Of a DNA stretch of 64,000 bases, positions 43,691 to 54,327 are shown piece after piece. The DNA is taken from the NCBI RefSeq assembly GCF_002091635.1, contig NZ_BDAC01000002.1, forward strand, positions 186,001 to 250,000, given 5' to 3'. A program made the translations under genes and the position numbers. This DNA comes from Pseudomonas indica NBRC 103045. GTDB lineage: Bacteria > Pseudomonadota > Gammaproteobacteria > Pseudomonadales > Pseudomonadaceae. Below the pieces are notes generated by a model. The model was not told the DNA's origin. It saw only the letters and a list, made by a program, of their open reading frames with translations, and ran no database searches. Numbering within the stretch: the stretch's first letter is position 1; each line of letters starts with the position of its first letter.

Positions 43691-44200
43691 ATGAGTCGCT
43701 ATCGTCCCCCTCGCTCCGCCGGTACCCCGTTGATCACCCCCGAAGGCGAAGCACGCCTGCGTGCCGAGCTGCATGAACTCTGGCACGTGCGCCGCCCCAA
43801 GGTGACTCAGGCGGTCAGCGAAGCCGCTGCCCAGGGCGACCGCTCGGAGAATGCCGAATACACCTATGGCAAGAAGATGCTGCGCGAGATCGACAGCCGG
43901 GTCCGCTTTCTCAGCAAACGCCTTGAAAACCTCAAGGTGGTCAACGAACGGCCAGCCGATCCGAACAAGGTCTACTTCGGCGCCTGGGTCACCCTGGAAG
44001 ACGAAGACGGTAACGAATCGCGCTACCGCATCGTCGGGCCGGACGAACTGGATTTGAAACAGAACCTCATCAGCATCGATTCCCCCCTGGCCCGTGCATT
44101 GCTCGGCAAGACCCTCGACGCCGAAGTGCGGGTGCAAACCCCCACTGGCGAGAAGACCTGGTACCTGGTGGCTATCGAATACCCGCTCAGCGGCGGGTGA
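43691..44200 (+). CDS. greB: Transcription elongation factor GreB
   Basis: GreB rescues backtracked RNA polymerase by stimulating transcript cleavage. The 169-residue protein starts [20 protein letters not shown] at the ATG at 43691. The coiled-coil tip acidic pair lies in [18 protein letters not shown] and the C-terminal FKBP-like domain contains [16 protein letters not shown]. Its last 14 bp overlap the convergent small gene. Confidence 0.95.
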   Translation: MSRYRPPRSAGTPLITPEGEARLRAELHELWHVRRPKVTQAVSEAAAQGDRSENAEYTYGKKMLREIDSRVRFLSKRLENLKVVNERPADPNKVYFGAWVTLEDEDGNESRYRIVGPDELDLKQNLISIDSPLARALLGKTLDAEVRVQTPTGEKTWYLVAIEYPLSGG

Positions 44201-44495
44201 TCAGCCCCTGCCGGGCGACACGGGTCAGTTCCCGGATCGAAGCGTCCAGCCGTTCGCGGCTGGGCGCCTGGATCACCGCGAGATCGAAGCTATCGCTGGC
44301 GAAACGTCCGAGCGAATCGTCGTCATGGGCGAAGTGGATCAGGAAGGTGCGCGGCTTGCCCCAGCGCTTCGGCCATCCATCCAGATAGCGCAGCAAGGTG
44401 GGCTGGTGGGAGCCGCCAAGGAGAATCCGGGGATTGCGATGCGTCAGCCCCGATGTGATAGGGGCCAGGCGAACGAGAGGTTGGGTGTGGGTCAT
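44187..44495 (-). CDS. Small conserved hypothetical protein overlapping greB
   Basis: The 102-residue protein overlaps greB's 3' end tail-to-tail by 14 bp. [20 protein letters not shown] and [13 protein letters not shown] resemble the end of a class I methyltransferase domain, but the N-terminal SAM-binding part is missing. It may be a diverged conserved protein of P. aeruginosa-type genomes. No function assigned. Confidence 0.6.
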   Translation of the reverse strand: MTHTQPLVRLAPITSGLTHRNPRILLGGSHQPTLLRYLDGWPKRWGKPRTFLIHFAHDDDSLGRFASDSFDLAVIQAPSRERLDASIRELTRVARQGLITRR

Positions 44496-44643
44496 ACTTG
44501 GGTCTCCGCCTCGTGGTTCCGCTGGGCAGCGGTGGGAGGCGACACCGAACCAGCGCTTTAGCGGTATTTCGGGAAATCCCGGCGCCCCGCAAGTAGCTGT
44601 TTAAATCGGCGCATGGAGCGGAATCCTAGAGAAGCCCGCGTAA

Positions 44644-46356
<1,713 letters not shown>

Positions 46357-46366
46357 AGAGCGTCCA

Positions 46367-46388
46367 GCCGGGGCCGTTCGGCCCCGGC
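46367..46388 (+). promoter_or_regulatory. Hairpin between lipA and lipH
   Basis: GCCGGGGCC pairs with GGCCCCGGC over a GTTC tetraloop, 11 bp after the lipA stop and 19 bp before the lipH start. It has no T-run, so it probably dampens or stabilises instead of terminating, giving less foldase than lipase. Confidence 0.65.
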
Positions 46389-46406
46389 ATCCCTCAGGAA
46401 GTATCC

Positions 46407-47420
46407 GTGAAAAAACTGCTGCTCCTGCCCCCTCTGGTTTTCGTCGGTTGCGTGGCCCTGGTTCTGGCCCTGCCACCGCCAGTTGCTACCACAGGGGCCA
46501 AGGCTCCCCAAGCCAACACCCCAACGACCACCATCCCCTCGCCCGCGCCGGCCGCGCCTCTCACCCCGGAGCGTGCCCTGGCCACGCCAAGCTCATTGGC
46601 GGGAACCCAGGTCGACGGCATCTTCCGTGTCGATGCCAATGGCGACCTGCTGATCAGCGAAGACATCCGGCGCATCTTCGATTACTTCCTCAGTTCGGTC
46701 GGCGAAGAATCGCTGGCCCGCAGCCTCGAGCGGCTACGGGCCTATATCGCCGGGCAACTGGAGCAGCCGGCTGAAGCCCAGGCCCTGGCACTGCTGGATC
46801 AATACCTGACCTACAAACGGGAACTGGTCCTGCTGGAGCGCAACCTGCCGCAACTGGCCGACCTGGAGGCCCTCCGCCATCGTGAACAGGCGGTGCAGGC
46901 ACTACGGGCACGCCTGTTCAGCGATGAGGTTCGGCAAGCGTTCTTCTCCCGCGAAGAAGCCTACAACCGCTTCACCCTGGAACGCCTGGCCATTCAACAG
47001 GATGCCTCGCTCGATGCGGCGGGCAAGGCCGCCGCCGTCGATCGTCTGCGCGAAAGCCTGCCGGAAGAACTGCAAGCCAATGTTCTGCCGCAACTGCAGG
47101 CCGACTTGCGCAATCGAACCTCCGAATTGCGCGCCCAAGGCGCCTCCGCCGAACAGATTCGCCAATTGCGCCTGCAACTGGTGGGCGCGGACGCCACCCA
47201 GCGCCTGGAAGAGCTGGACCGCAAGCGGGACGCCTGGAAGCAACGGGTAAGGGCCTACAGCGAGGCCAAGGCGGAGATCGATGCCAATCCGGGACTCAGT
47301 GCCAGCGACAGGGAAGCCGCCATCCGACAACTGGCGGAGGACAGCTTCGACGAGCACGAGCGCTTGCGTCTGGACGCTGCTGAGCAATTGACCGTAGCGA
47401 AGGACGCAAACGGCGCTTAG
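46407..47420 (+). CDS. lipH: Lipase-specific foldase LipH (Lif)
   Basis: LipH is an inner-membrane-anchored periplasmic chaperone that folds LipA. The 337-residue protein starts at a GTG (46407) with an AGGAA site. It has one transmembrane helix (residues 4-22), a Pro/Ala/Thr-rich linker (residues 23-58) and the foldase domain with [14 protein letters not shown], the RxxFDY(F/C)LSAxGE signature needed for lipase activation, followed by long helices. It is co-transcribed with lipA. Confidence 0.96.
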   Translation: MKKLLLLPPLVFVGCVALVLALPPPVATTGAKAPQANTPTTTIPSPAPAAPLTPERALATPSSLAGTQVDGIFRVDANGDLLISEDIRRIFDYFLSSVGEESLARSLERLRAYIAGQLEQPAEAQALALLDQYLTYKRELVLLERNLPQLADLEALRHREQAVQALRARLFSDEVRQAFFSREEAYNRFTLERLAIQQDASLDAAGKAAAVDRLRESLPEELQANVLPQLQADLRNRTSELRAQGASAEQIRQLRLQLVGADATQRLEELDRKRDAWKQRVRAYSEAKAEIDANPGLSASDREAAIRQLAEDSFDEHERLRLDAAEQLTVAKDANGA

Positions 47421-47431
47421 CAGAAAGGGAA

Positions 47432-47462
47432 TCGCGGCGAACGCACAAGGCGTCCGCCGCGA
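47432..47462. terminator. Stem-loop between lipH and doxX
   Basis: TCGCGGCG and CGCCGCGA, extended by ACGC/GCGT with one mismatch, form a hairpin in the 60-bp gap between the convergent stop codons. No T-run follows. Confidence 0.5.
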
Positions 47463-47480
47463 ATAAGATCAGCGGAAGAA

Positions 47481-47915
47481 TCAACCGGAGATGCGACGGT
47501 CCAGCGACAGCTTGCCAGCCCCCTCGATGAGCAGGGTGGCGCTGATCAGGGCGAGGATCATCGCGTACTCGAAGCCATTGGCGGTGATGAAGAAGCCATT
47601 GACCCAGTGCACGGTGAATATCGCCACCAGCATCGCCACGATCAATGCCGCAGCGGCCGGGCGCACCAACAAGCCCAGTACCAGTGCCAGGCCACCGAAG
47701 AATTCGGCGCTACCCGCCATCAGGGCCATCAGGTAGCCGGGCGTCAGGCCGATGCTTTCCATCCACTGCCCTACGCCAGCCAGGCCGTAGCCGCCGAACC
47801 AGCCGAACAGTTTCTGCGAGCCGTGCGCGGCGAACGTAAGGCCGGTCACGATACGCAGCAGCGCAATGCCATAGCCGGCTTGGGTAGAAGTGATGGACTT
47901 GATCAGGTTGTTCAT
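47481..47915 (-). CDS. DoxX-family membrane protein
   Basis: The 144-residue protein has four transmembrane helices: ALLRIVTGLTFAAHG, YLMALMAGSAEFFGGLAL, PAAAALIVAMLVAIF and YAMILALISATLLI. HGSQKLFGWFGG is the DoxX signature after helix 1. DoxX proteins are linked to redox or thiol stress and quinone chemistry. It is preceded by an AT-rich palindromic upstream region. Confidence 0.88.
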   Translation of the reverse strand: MNNLIKSITSTQAGYGIALLRIVTGLTFAAHGSQKLFGWFGGYGLAGVGQWMESIGLTPGYLMALMAGSAEFFGGLALVLGLLVRPAAAALIVAMLVAIFTVHWVNGFFITANGFEYAMILALISATLLIEGAGKLSLDRRISG

Positions 47916-47967
47916 TTTCGAATGCCGCCTCGGTTGGGGAAGATGGAGACAGCATAGATTATATTTT

Positions 47968-47981
47968 CGATATTATAATCG
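47968..47981. promoter_or_regulatory. AT-rich palindrome upstream of doxX
   Basis: CGAT-ATTATA-ATCG, extended by flanking TTTT and AAAA, lies 53-66 bp upstream of the doxX start in a very AT-rich stretch. This is the size of a dimeric repressor site (for example ArsR, TetR or MarR type); no regulator gene is adjacent. Confidence 0.45.
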
Positions 47982-48016
47982 CGAAAAACGACTTATAACC
48001 ATCGAAAAAACAGATA

Positions 48017-49438
48017 TCAGCGACTTCTCCCCGCCGTCTGCGCTTGTGGCTCTAGCAAATACCTCTCGCGAGCATAGGCCAGGTAGTACTTATTGACGCT
48101 ATTGACGTAGCTGACCACCCCCATGCCGACCTGCTCGGCGGCGACCCGTTCCACCTGGAAGAACCACTGGTTGGGATTGAGCCCGCGCCGACGCGCCTCG
48201 GCACGCAAGCCCTGGACTCGTTGCGGGCCCAAGTTGTAGGCGGCCAGGACGAACGCCATGCGCTCGCGCTCATTGAGCTGGGCGCTGGCGAAGAAATTAC
48301 GTCGAATCGTCGCCAGGTACTTGGCGCCGGCCTGCACATTGCCGTCCAGGTTCTGGATGTTGCCCACCCCGACACTCCGCGCGGCGGACGGCGTGATCTG
48401 CATCAGCCCGGTAGCCCCACTGGCACCGCGCGCCGCTGGATTGAGGGTGGACTCCTTGAACGCCAGCGCGGCGAGGTTCAACCAATCGAATTCATGCTGC
48501 TCGGCATAGCGCTGCAGCACCGGGCGCACCTTTTCCAGACGCTGGCGGTCGCCCCGATTCAACGGGTAATGCACTTTGTAGAGGCGCCGGTAGGTGCGCT
48601 GGAACGCGCTGTCCAGATCGGCCGGACTGCGGTAGCCCTTGAGGAAGCGATCGACGCTGGCGCGCAGCATCGAGGCATCCCGGCGCATGAACCAGCTCAT
48701 GTTGCCCTGGTTGCTCAGGACCAGATGACGTTCGATACGCAGTTTCGGCAGCACCTTGGCCCAACGCTCGGCGATGGGCTGCTCGACGGCAGTCATCGGG
48801 TAGATGCCCGCCTGGACCATTTCCAGCACATCTTCCACCGCCAGCGTCGGATCGACCCACTCGATCACGATGGGTGCCATTCTCCGCTGCGCCAACTGCT
48901 GGTTGACCACGCGTATCGCCTCGCCGGCCGCGCTCCCGGCAGGCAGCGCCAGGCTGCGTCCGGCCAGTTGTTCGAGACGCTGGTAGCGCCGGCTGCCCTG
49001 CCGGGAAACCAGCAGGAGCGGCACGTGCTCGCGAATCGCCGCGCTGGCGCTCAGGTCACGCCCCGCCTTGCCGCCGAACAACTCGCCGGGCGCGACCAGA
49101 TCCCCCTCGCCACGCTGCAAGGCAGCGAGCAACTGATCCTTGGCCTTGGGAATGATTTTCAGGGTGAGGCTGCGGCCATCCCGCGCGTTGCGGTTCAAGT
49201 ATTGCTCGAGCGCGCGCAGGCGATGGTATTCGATGCCGATGGCCTGCCCCTTGACCTCGCCGGAACTGTTGCGGCTCTGGTTGACCAGCACGCGCAAGAC
49301 GCCGCTCCGGCGAATTTCCGCCAGGTCACGTACCGTGCCCGGCTGCTGCCAGGCCTCGGGCGGGCCGGCCACACGCGCGGCCGCCGCCACCGGAAGCAGC
49401 ATCAGCAGGCAAAGCAAGAGCACCGAGGGTCGCGTCAT
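48017..49438 (-). CDS. MltF-like membrane-bound lytic transglycosylase
   Basis: Lytic transglycosylases cut peptidoglycan to 1,6-anhydromuropeptides. The 473-residue protein has a signal peptide (LLLCLLMLLPVAAAARVA), an SBP_bac_3-like domain (about 40-270, RSGVLRVLVNQSRNSS onward), and a C-terminal SLT domain with catalytic Glu in ALAFKESTLNPAARG, then GATGLMQITPSAA and AAYNLGPQRV. This is the MltF two-domain layout, although the N-terminus is shorter than in E. coli MltF and pseudomonads have several paralogues. It diverges from tatD. Confidence 0.9.
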   Translation of the reverse strand: MTRPSVLLLCLLMLLPVAAAARVAGPPEAWQQPGTVRDLAEIRRSGVLRVLVNQSRNSSGEVKGQAIGIEYHRLRALEQYLNRNARDGRSLTLKIIPKAKDQLLAALQRGEGDLVAPGELFGGKAGRDLSASAAIREHVPLLLVSRQGSRRYQRLEQLAGRSLALPAGSAAGEAIRVVNQQLAQRRMAPIVIEWVDPTLAVEDVLEMVQAGIYPMTAVEQPIAERWAKVLPKLRIERHLVLSNQGNMSWFMRRDASMLRASVDRFLKGYRSPADLDSAFQRTYRRLYKVHYPLNRGDRQRLEKVRPVLQRYAEQHEFDWLNLAALAFKESTLNPAARGASGATGLMQITPSAARSVGVGNIQNLDGNVQAGAKYLATIRRNFFASAQLNERERMAFVLAAYNLGPQRVQGLRAEARRRGLNPNQWFFQVERVAAEQVGMGVVSYVNSVNKYYLAYARERYLLEPQAQTAGRSR

Positions 49439-49582
49439 CGAATCTCCAGGCCGGGCGCCAAGTGCGAATCCGACCGCCTAAGACAACTCGCCGGAGGCAA
49501 TTTCCGGTTCGCAAGGGGCGCGGAGGTTCTCACAGCCCTCCTTCGGATGCCACCCCGACCCGACAGAACACCTTACCAAAAC

Positions 49583-49605
49583 GTTACAACATCTTGTTTT
49601 GTAAC
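49583..49605. promoter_or_regulatory. GTTACAA inverted repeat between mltF-like gene and tatD
   Basis: GTTACAA and TTGTAAC are perfect inverted repeats separated by nine bases, in the 225-bp divergent gap. TATGCT at 49634-49639 is a candidate -10 for tatD with a weak -35 (TTATAA) 17 bases upstream. The repeat thus overlaps the promoter zone and could be a repressor site. Confidence 0.5.
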
Positions 49606-49663
49606 AGCTTTTATAAAAAAAGCCCGGCTCTGCTATGCTGCCTAACCCGCCAGAGGTAGCACC

Positions 49664-50470
49664 ATGCAACTCATCGACATCGGCGTCAATCTGACCCATC
49701 CGAGCTTCGACCAGGAGCGTGAGGCACTGCTCGTTCGTGCCTTCGAGGCCGGCGTTTGCCAGTTGGTGCTGACCGGCACCAGCCTCGACGAAAGCGAGCA
49801 GGCGCTCCGGCTCTGTCGGCAACTGGACGAAAGCGGCAAACGCCTGTTCAGCACCGCCGGCATCCATCCCCACGACGCCAGCCACTGGAATGCCGGTAGC
49901 GCCGGACAACTGCGTTCGCTGTTGAAGGAACCGGAAGTACGCGCCGTCGGCGAGTGCGGCCTGGACTTCAATCGCGACTTCTCCCCTCGCCAGCAGCAGG
50001 AAAAGGCCCTGGAGGAGCAGCTCGCGCTGGCGGCGGAGCTGCAGATGCCGGCCTTCCTTCACGAGCGCGATGCTGACCAGCGCCTGCTGGCCATCCTGCG
50101 CGACTACCGGGACCGCCTCCCGGCCGCGGTGGTGCACTGCTTCACCGGCGAGAAACGCGCCCTGTTCGGCTATCTCGATATGGACCTGCACATCGGTATC
50201 ACCGGCTGGATCTGCGACGAGCGCCGCGGCACTCACCTGCATCCGCTGGTCCGCGAGATTCCCGCCGGGCGACTGATGCTGGAGAGCGACGCCCCCTACC
50301 TGCTGCCACGCAGCCTCAAGCCAAGGCCGAAGAACAACCGCAACGAACCCGCCTACCTGAGTGAAGTGCTGCGCGAAGTCGCCCATCATCGCCAGGAAAC
50401 GCCGGAAGCCCTGGCCGCGCATACCACGGCCTGCGCCCGGCGTTTCTTCGGCCTGCCGGCGATCGACTGA
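49664..50470 (+). CDS. tatD: TatD-family metal-dependent nuclease
   Basis: TatD is a 3'-5' single-strand DNA/RNA exonuclease in the amidohydrolase superfamily. The 268 residues have the TatD N-terminus [46 protein letters not shown] and [11 protein letters not shown], providing the metal ligands. The DIGVNL form (instead of DxHxH) is as in E. coli TatD itself, not YcfH or YjjV. Confidence 0.93.
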   Translation: MQLIDIGVNLTHPSFDQEREALLVRAFEAGVCQLVLTGTSLDESEQALRLCRQLDESGKRLFSTAGIHPHDASHWNAGSAGQLRSLLKEPEVRAVGECGLDFNRDFSPRQQQEKALEEQLALAAELQMPAFLHERDADQRLLAILRDYRDRLPAAVVHCFTGEKRALFGYLDMDLHIGITGWICDERRGTHLHPLVREIPAGRLMLESDAPYLLPRSLKPRPKNNRNEPAYLSEVLREVAHHRQETPEALAAHTTACARRFFGLPAID

Positions 50471-50620
50471 GCCACGGCAAAATCTGCTTCGCGACGCTCA
50501 AGCAACCGTCCGCGCCGCCGTTAACCAGAATGGCGCCTTTGACGCGAATCAAAGGTAGACTGCCGTCCATGCGGCAATATGCCACCACTCTTGCAAAACG
50601 AACCGACATAGAAGAAAGCC

Positions 50621-52102
50621 ATGGGCGACTGGATGCGCGACATTTCGCTGAAGTACAAGTTCTGGGCCGTCAACGCAGTAGCGTTCGTCACTACCCTGCT
50701 GCTGGTGCTCTACGCCATGCAGCTCGAACACCTCGCCCGGGTCGCCGATGCCCAGGCCACCGCCCAGGAGCGGGCCCGTCTGCTGACGGCCTGGCCAGCC
50801 GGGCAGCCCCTGCCCAGCGATGCGAACCTGCTGCGCTTCGCCAACGGCGAAACACCGAAACTCGCCAACGGTGCCGGCAATACCCTGAGCCGCGCCCGCG
50901 GCTGGGTCGAACTGGAGCATGACGGCCTGTTCGGCAGCGATCCGCTGATCGGCGCCCAGGTCATCGATCTCCCCGATGGGCAGCGCCTGGCCGTGCTGGC
51001 GCACGCTCCGAGCCTGATCCAGGTGTTCGCCACGCGCGCCTTCAATTACGCCGTGGCCGTCGGCATCCTGATGCTGATCCTGCTCGGTGCCTCCCAGTTG
51101 CTCATCCGCTTCCTGCTCACCCACCTGAATACCTTGAAGGACGTCATGCTCCATGTGGAGAAGAGTGGCGACCTGTCCGCCCGCGTGCCGCTGGACAGCC
51201 GCGACGAAGTCGGCCAGATGGCCAGCGCCTTCAATGCCATGCAGGCCGGTTACCAACGTGTCGTCGGCACCGTTGCGCAGGCGGCGACGCGCCTGGACGA
51301 AGGCGCCGCACGCCTGGCGACCAGCATGAACGATGTCCGCCACGGCATGCTCGGCCAGCAGAGCGAAACCGACCAGGCGGCCACTGCGATCAACGAGATG
51401 TCCGCGACCGTGCATCACATCGCCCAGCACACCGCGGATACCCGTGATCAATCGAAGAACGCCGACCAGTTGGCCGGTGCCGGGCAGCAAGTGGTCGGCC
51501 GCGTCGAGCAGTCCATCGCCGGGCTCTCCAGCGGCGTGCAACAGACCGCCGAAATGATCCGCAAGCTCGCCGAGGACAGCCAGAAGATCAGCAGCGTGGT
51601 CAGCGTGATCCACGGCATCGCCGAGCAGACCAACCTGCTCGCCCTCAACGCCGCCATCGAGGCCGCCCGTGCCGGCGAAATGGGCCGTGGCTTCGCCGTG
51701 GTGGCCGACGAGGTGCGCAACCTCGCCAAGCGCGTGCAGGACTCCACCGATGAGATCACCAACATGATCGGTGCACTCCAGGCCGGCACCCGCGATGCCG
51801 TGGAGTTCATGCAGGAGAGCTCGCTCAAGGCCGACGACTGTGTGCAACTGGCCCATGAGGCCGGCGCCGCCCTGACCGCCATCGCCGGAGCGGTGGCGCA
51901 GATGCGTGAAAGCAACACGCAGATCGCGGTCGCCGCCGAGCAGCAGAGCCAGGTCGCCGAAGAGATGAGCCGCGCCGTGGTGAGCATCCGCGACGTCACC
52001 GAACAGACCGTGCAGCAGACCGTCGATTCCGCCAGCACCAGCAGCGAACTGGCCTCGCTGGCCGGAGAACTGAGCCGGGCGATCCGCCAGCTCAAGCTGT
52101 AA
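50621..52102 (+). CDS. Methyl-accepting chemotaxis protein
   Basis: The 493-residue chemoreceptor has transmembrane helices near residues 17-33 and 145-167 and a short periplasmic sensor domain between them (about 110 residues). A HAMP domain ([21 protein letters not shown]) and the conserved signalling tip [19 protein letters not shown] (about 335-353) with [17 protein letters not shown] follow. There is no C-terminal pentapeptide tether for CheR. The ligand is unknown. The start at 50621 could instead be four codons further on. Confidence 0.93.
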   Translation: MGDWMRDISLKYKFWAVNAVAFVTTLLLVLYAMQLEHLARVADAQATAQERARLLTAWPAGQPLPSDANLLRFANGETPKLANGAGNTLSRARGWVELEHDGLFGSDPLIGAQVIDLPDGQRLAVLAHAPSLIQVFATRAFNYAVAVGILMLILLGASQLLIRFLLTHLNTLKDVMLHVEKSGDLSARVPLDSRDEVGQMASAFNAMQAGYQRVVGTVAQAATRLDEGAARLATSMNDVRHGMLGQQSETDQAATAINEMSATVHHIAQHTADTRDQSKNADQLAGAGQQVVGRVEQSIAGLSSGVQQTAEMIRKLAEDSQKISSVVSVIHGIAEQTNLLALNAAIEAARAGEMGRGFAVVADEVRNLAKRVQDSTDEITNMIGALQAGTRDAVEFMQESSLKADDCVQLAHEAGAALTAIAGAVAQMRESNTQIAVAAEQQSQVAEEMSRAVVSIRDVTEQTVQQTVDSASTSSELASLAGELSRAIRQLKL

Positions 52103-52136
52103 CGTCTTCTATACCGTCCATAAGCAGGAACGATTC

Positions 52137-52156
52137 GCCGGCCTCCAGGGGCCGGC
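52137..52156 (+). terminator. Stem-loop after the chemoreceptor gene
   Basis: GCCGGCC pairs with GGCCGGC over a six-base loop in the 89-bp gap after the chemoreceptor stop. It has no clear T-run. Confidence 0.4.
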
Positions 52157-52191
52157 CTAGACTTCCAGCAAATCTTTCGAGGATTTGCAGC

Positions 52192-52554
52192 ATGGCCGTC
52201 AAGCGTCACCCCCATCCGCTCAACTGGCAATGGCGTGGCTACGCCACCAACCACCGGCATCCGACCAACCTGGTCCTGCATCTGATCGCCGTGCCGTTGT
52301 TCATCCTTTCCACCCTGCTGTTGCTCACCGCGCTGTTCCAGCTGCGTCTGTTGCCCTTGCTGCTCGGGGTGATCGGCCTGTTCGCGGCGCTCGCCCTGCA
52401 GCAGCATGGCCATCGCCTCGAAGAACATGCGCCGGAACCTTTCCTGGATCGGCAGGATGCCGTCGAACGTCTGCTGATGGAGCAGTTCGTCACCTTCCCC
52501 CGCTTCCTGCTCAGCGGAGGCTGGTGGCGGGCCTGGAAGAACCGCCGGCGCTGA
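52192..52554 (+). CDS. Mpo1/DUF962-like small membrane protein
   Basis: The 120-residue protein has two transmembrane helices (LVLHLIAVPLFILSTLLLL and LLPLLLGVIGLFAALAL). Histidines in YATNHRHPTNLVLHLI and LQQHGHRLEEHAP are spaced as the metal ligands of the Mpo1 (fatty-acid 2-hydroxylation/dioxygenase) family. The ATG at 52192 has a weak site (GAGGATTTGCAGC). It is convergent with the thioesterase gene, eight bp apart. Confidence 0.72.
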   Translation: MAVKRHPHPLNWQWRGYATNHRHPTNLVLHLIAVPLFILSTLLLLTALFQLRLLPLLLGVIGLFAALALQQHGHRLEEHAPEPFLDRQDAVERLLMEQFVTFPRFLLSGGWWRAWKNRRR

Positions 52555-52562
52555 ACGCCGGA

Positions 52563-53357
52563 TCAGCCGAACACGGTCACCGTCTGCCGACTGATCGCCA
52601 CCAGTTCTCCAGCCGGGCTCCATAGGGCGGCAGCGATGTGCCCATAACCATCGCGGGCATGCTCGATCTCGGCCTGATACAGGCACCAGTCCAGCGTGCT
52701 CAGGTCGGGCGTCGGCTGGACGAACTCGATGGTCCAGGTCAGCGAGCTGCCGGGTGCCGGCGTCTTCAAGTATGGCAATACGGCTGGCGGCCAGGCATCC
52801 ACCAGCGCCAGCAGGTGGGACTCATCGACCCGCTCCTCCTGCGCATCGCGCAAGCGCACCCAGCCACCCATCTGGCGGGACGGCGTGTTGCTGAACGGCA
52901 AACCGCCCACGCCCCAGCGCATCGCCAGGAAGCGGGTGAATTCCGGCAGGACGCCTTTGACGAAGGGCAGCTCCTGGCACTCATCCACCGGCTTCATGGG
53001 CGGTGGCGCCTCACTCGACACGGCGACCGCCGATGCGCGGGACGCACCGAAGCTCCCCTGCACCAGCGTAACCACCTGGCCATCCTGCACCGCCCGCCCC
53101 AGCACCTGGCTGACGGCCTTCCCCTCACGCAGCACTTCCGCCTCCAGTCTGACCGGCACGTCGCAGGTCAAGGGACCGACGAAGGTGATGGCCAACGAGC
53201 GGACCGGACGCCCCTCGGGCACTTGCGCACGCATGGCCTCGTAGACCAGCGCGGCAGCCATTCCGCCGAACGCCGCACGCCCCTGTCCCCACAGGCCCGG
53301 CACCACCACTGCTTCAGGGTTGGCACGCGCCGCCTGGATCATTTCGGAAAACGTCAT
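52563..53357 (-). CDS. Acyl-CoA thioesterase (TesB-like double hotdog)
   Basis: The 264-residue protein starts at the ATG at 53357 (GGAGG site). It has two hotdog halves: LWGQGRAAFGGMAAALVYEA near residue 25 (first hotdog with the GG turn), then SLTWTIEFVQPTPDLSTLDW and DGYGHIAAALWSPAGEL. This is the thioesterase-like (TesB/DUF4442-related) fold. It hydrolyses acyl-CoA, but the chain length cannot be inferred. Confidence 0.85.
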   Translation of the reverse strand: MTFSEMIQAARANPEAVVVPGLWGQGRAAFGGMAAALVYEAMRAQVPEGRPVRSLAITFVGPLTCDVPVRLEAEVLREGKAVSQVLGRAVQDGQVVTLVQGSFGASRASAVAVSSEAPPPMKPVDECQELPFVKGVLPEFTRFLAMRWGVGGLPFSNTPSRQMGGWVRLRDAQEERVDESHLLALVDAWPPAVLPYLKTPAPGSSLTWTIEFVQPTPDLSTLDWCLYQAEIEHARDGYGHIAAALWSPAGELVAISRQTVTVFG

Positions 53358-53472
53358 ACCTACCTCCCCCAACGATTGGGTTCGATCTTAGGGGATCGGT
53401 TATCCACGACGGTAGAGCCAGGAGAGGCCGATTCAGCCAAAGGCAGAGGGAAAATGGCAGGAATGACGCCCG

Positions 53473-54240
53473 TCAGCGCTCAGGAAAATGTTCCAGCAGC
53501 AACTCCAGGGCCTGGTCCGCACGCTGCTCGGCCTCGGTCAGCTCTGCCCGCCAAGCGCTGGCCAAGGGCTGAAGATCGGGCTCCGCCTCGGCACGTGCCA
53601 GCCACTGGAGCCGGTCATGCCAGTCTCCCAGGGCGGACTGGGCAGCCTTGAGCCGCGCGGGCTCGTCGCCGCCGACCGGGATCAGTTCCGGGTACGCATC
53701 GAAGCCATAGCGCACGCGCTTGATCAACAGGCGCAGCCGATGGCGGTCATGGGCCGGATCCCGCAGGGCCCGGGCCAATTGCCGGCGCTGCTTGACGAGA
53801 CGCTTGCGCACGCGTTTGCGCAGGCCGCTCAAGGCCCCGCTGCGCTGTGCCTGACGCCAGAGCGCCGGCCAGGCATCGAGATGACGAAACAATCGCTCCA
53901 AGGCGGAAGACGCGAGCAAACGTTCATAACCGGCTTCGAGTCGGGCCAGGCGCACGGCCTCGGCCCCTCCCAGACCTTTCGCCCGCAGCTCCGGCAGCAG
54001 CACCTCGAGGTCACGCAGCGGCCCGCTCAACTCGCCGACGGCCCCGGCTGCCGCGCGCAAGGGCTCGACACCCGGCAGGTCGCGCAACGGCCGCAGCAGG
54101 CTGCGCAGCCTGCGCAAGGCGATGCGCATATCGTGCAATGCCTCAGTGTCGGTACGTGCCGCCAGGCGCGCCTGGCTGGCTCGCAGTTGCACTTCCAGCG
54201 TCAGCACCTGGGCAATCAGCGCATCGATGAAACGGCTCAT
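53473..54240 (-). CDS. CHAD-domain protein
   Basis: The 255-residue protein is a CHAD domain: paired four-helix bundles with conserved histidines and many Arg/Lys (DTEALHDMRIALRRLRSLLR, RDPAHDRHRLRLLIKRVRYG). CHAD domains bind polyphosphate. The ATG at 54240 is chosen over one 11 codons upstream in a tRNA-like GC-rich leader. The gene lies just downstream of tgpA but is 87 bp away, so it may be part of that transcript. Confidence 0.88.
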   Translation of the reverse strand: MSRFIDALIAQVLTLEVQLRASQARLAARTDTEALHDMRIALRRLRSLLRPLRDLPGVEPLRAAAGAVGELSGPLRDLEVLLPELRAKGLGGAEAVRLARLEAGYERLLASSALERLFRHLDAWPALWRQAQRSGALSGLRKRVRKRLVKQRRQLARALRDPAHDRHRLRLLIKRVRYGFDAYPELIPVGGDEPARLKAAQSALGDWHDRLQWLARAEAEPDLQPLASAWRAELTEAEQRADQALELLLEHFPER

Positions 54241-54327
54241 CCTGCCATGCTCCCGACTTCGACTCGACCGCAATGACCCGTAAGCCTAGACGGCCGCCGC
54301 TTCGCTGCACAGTGGCCGAAAGTCGCA

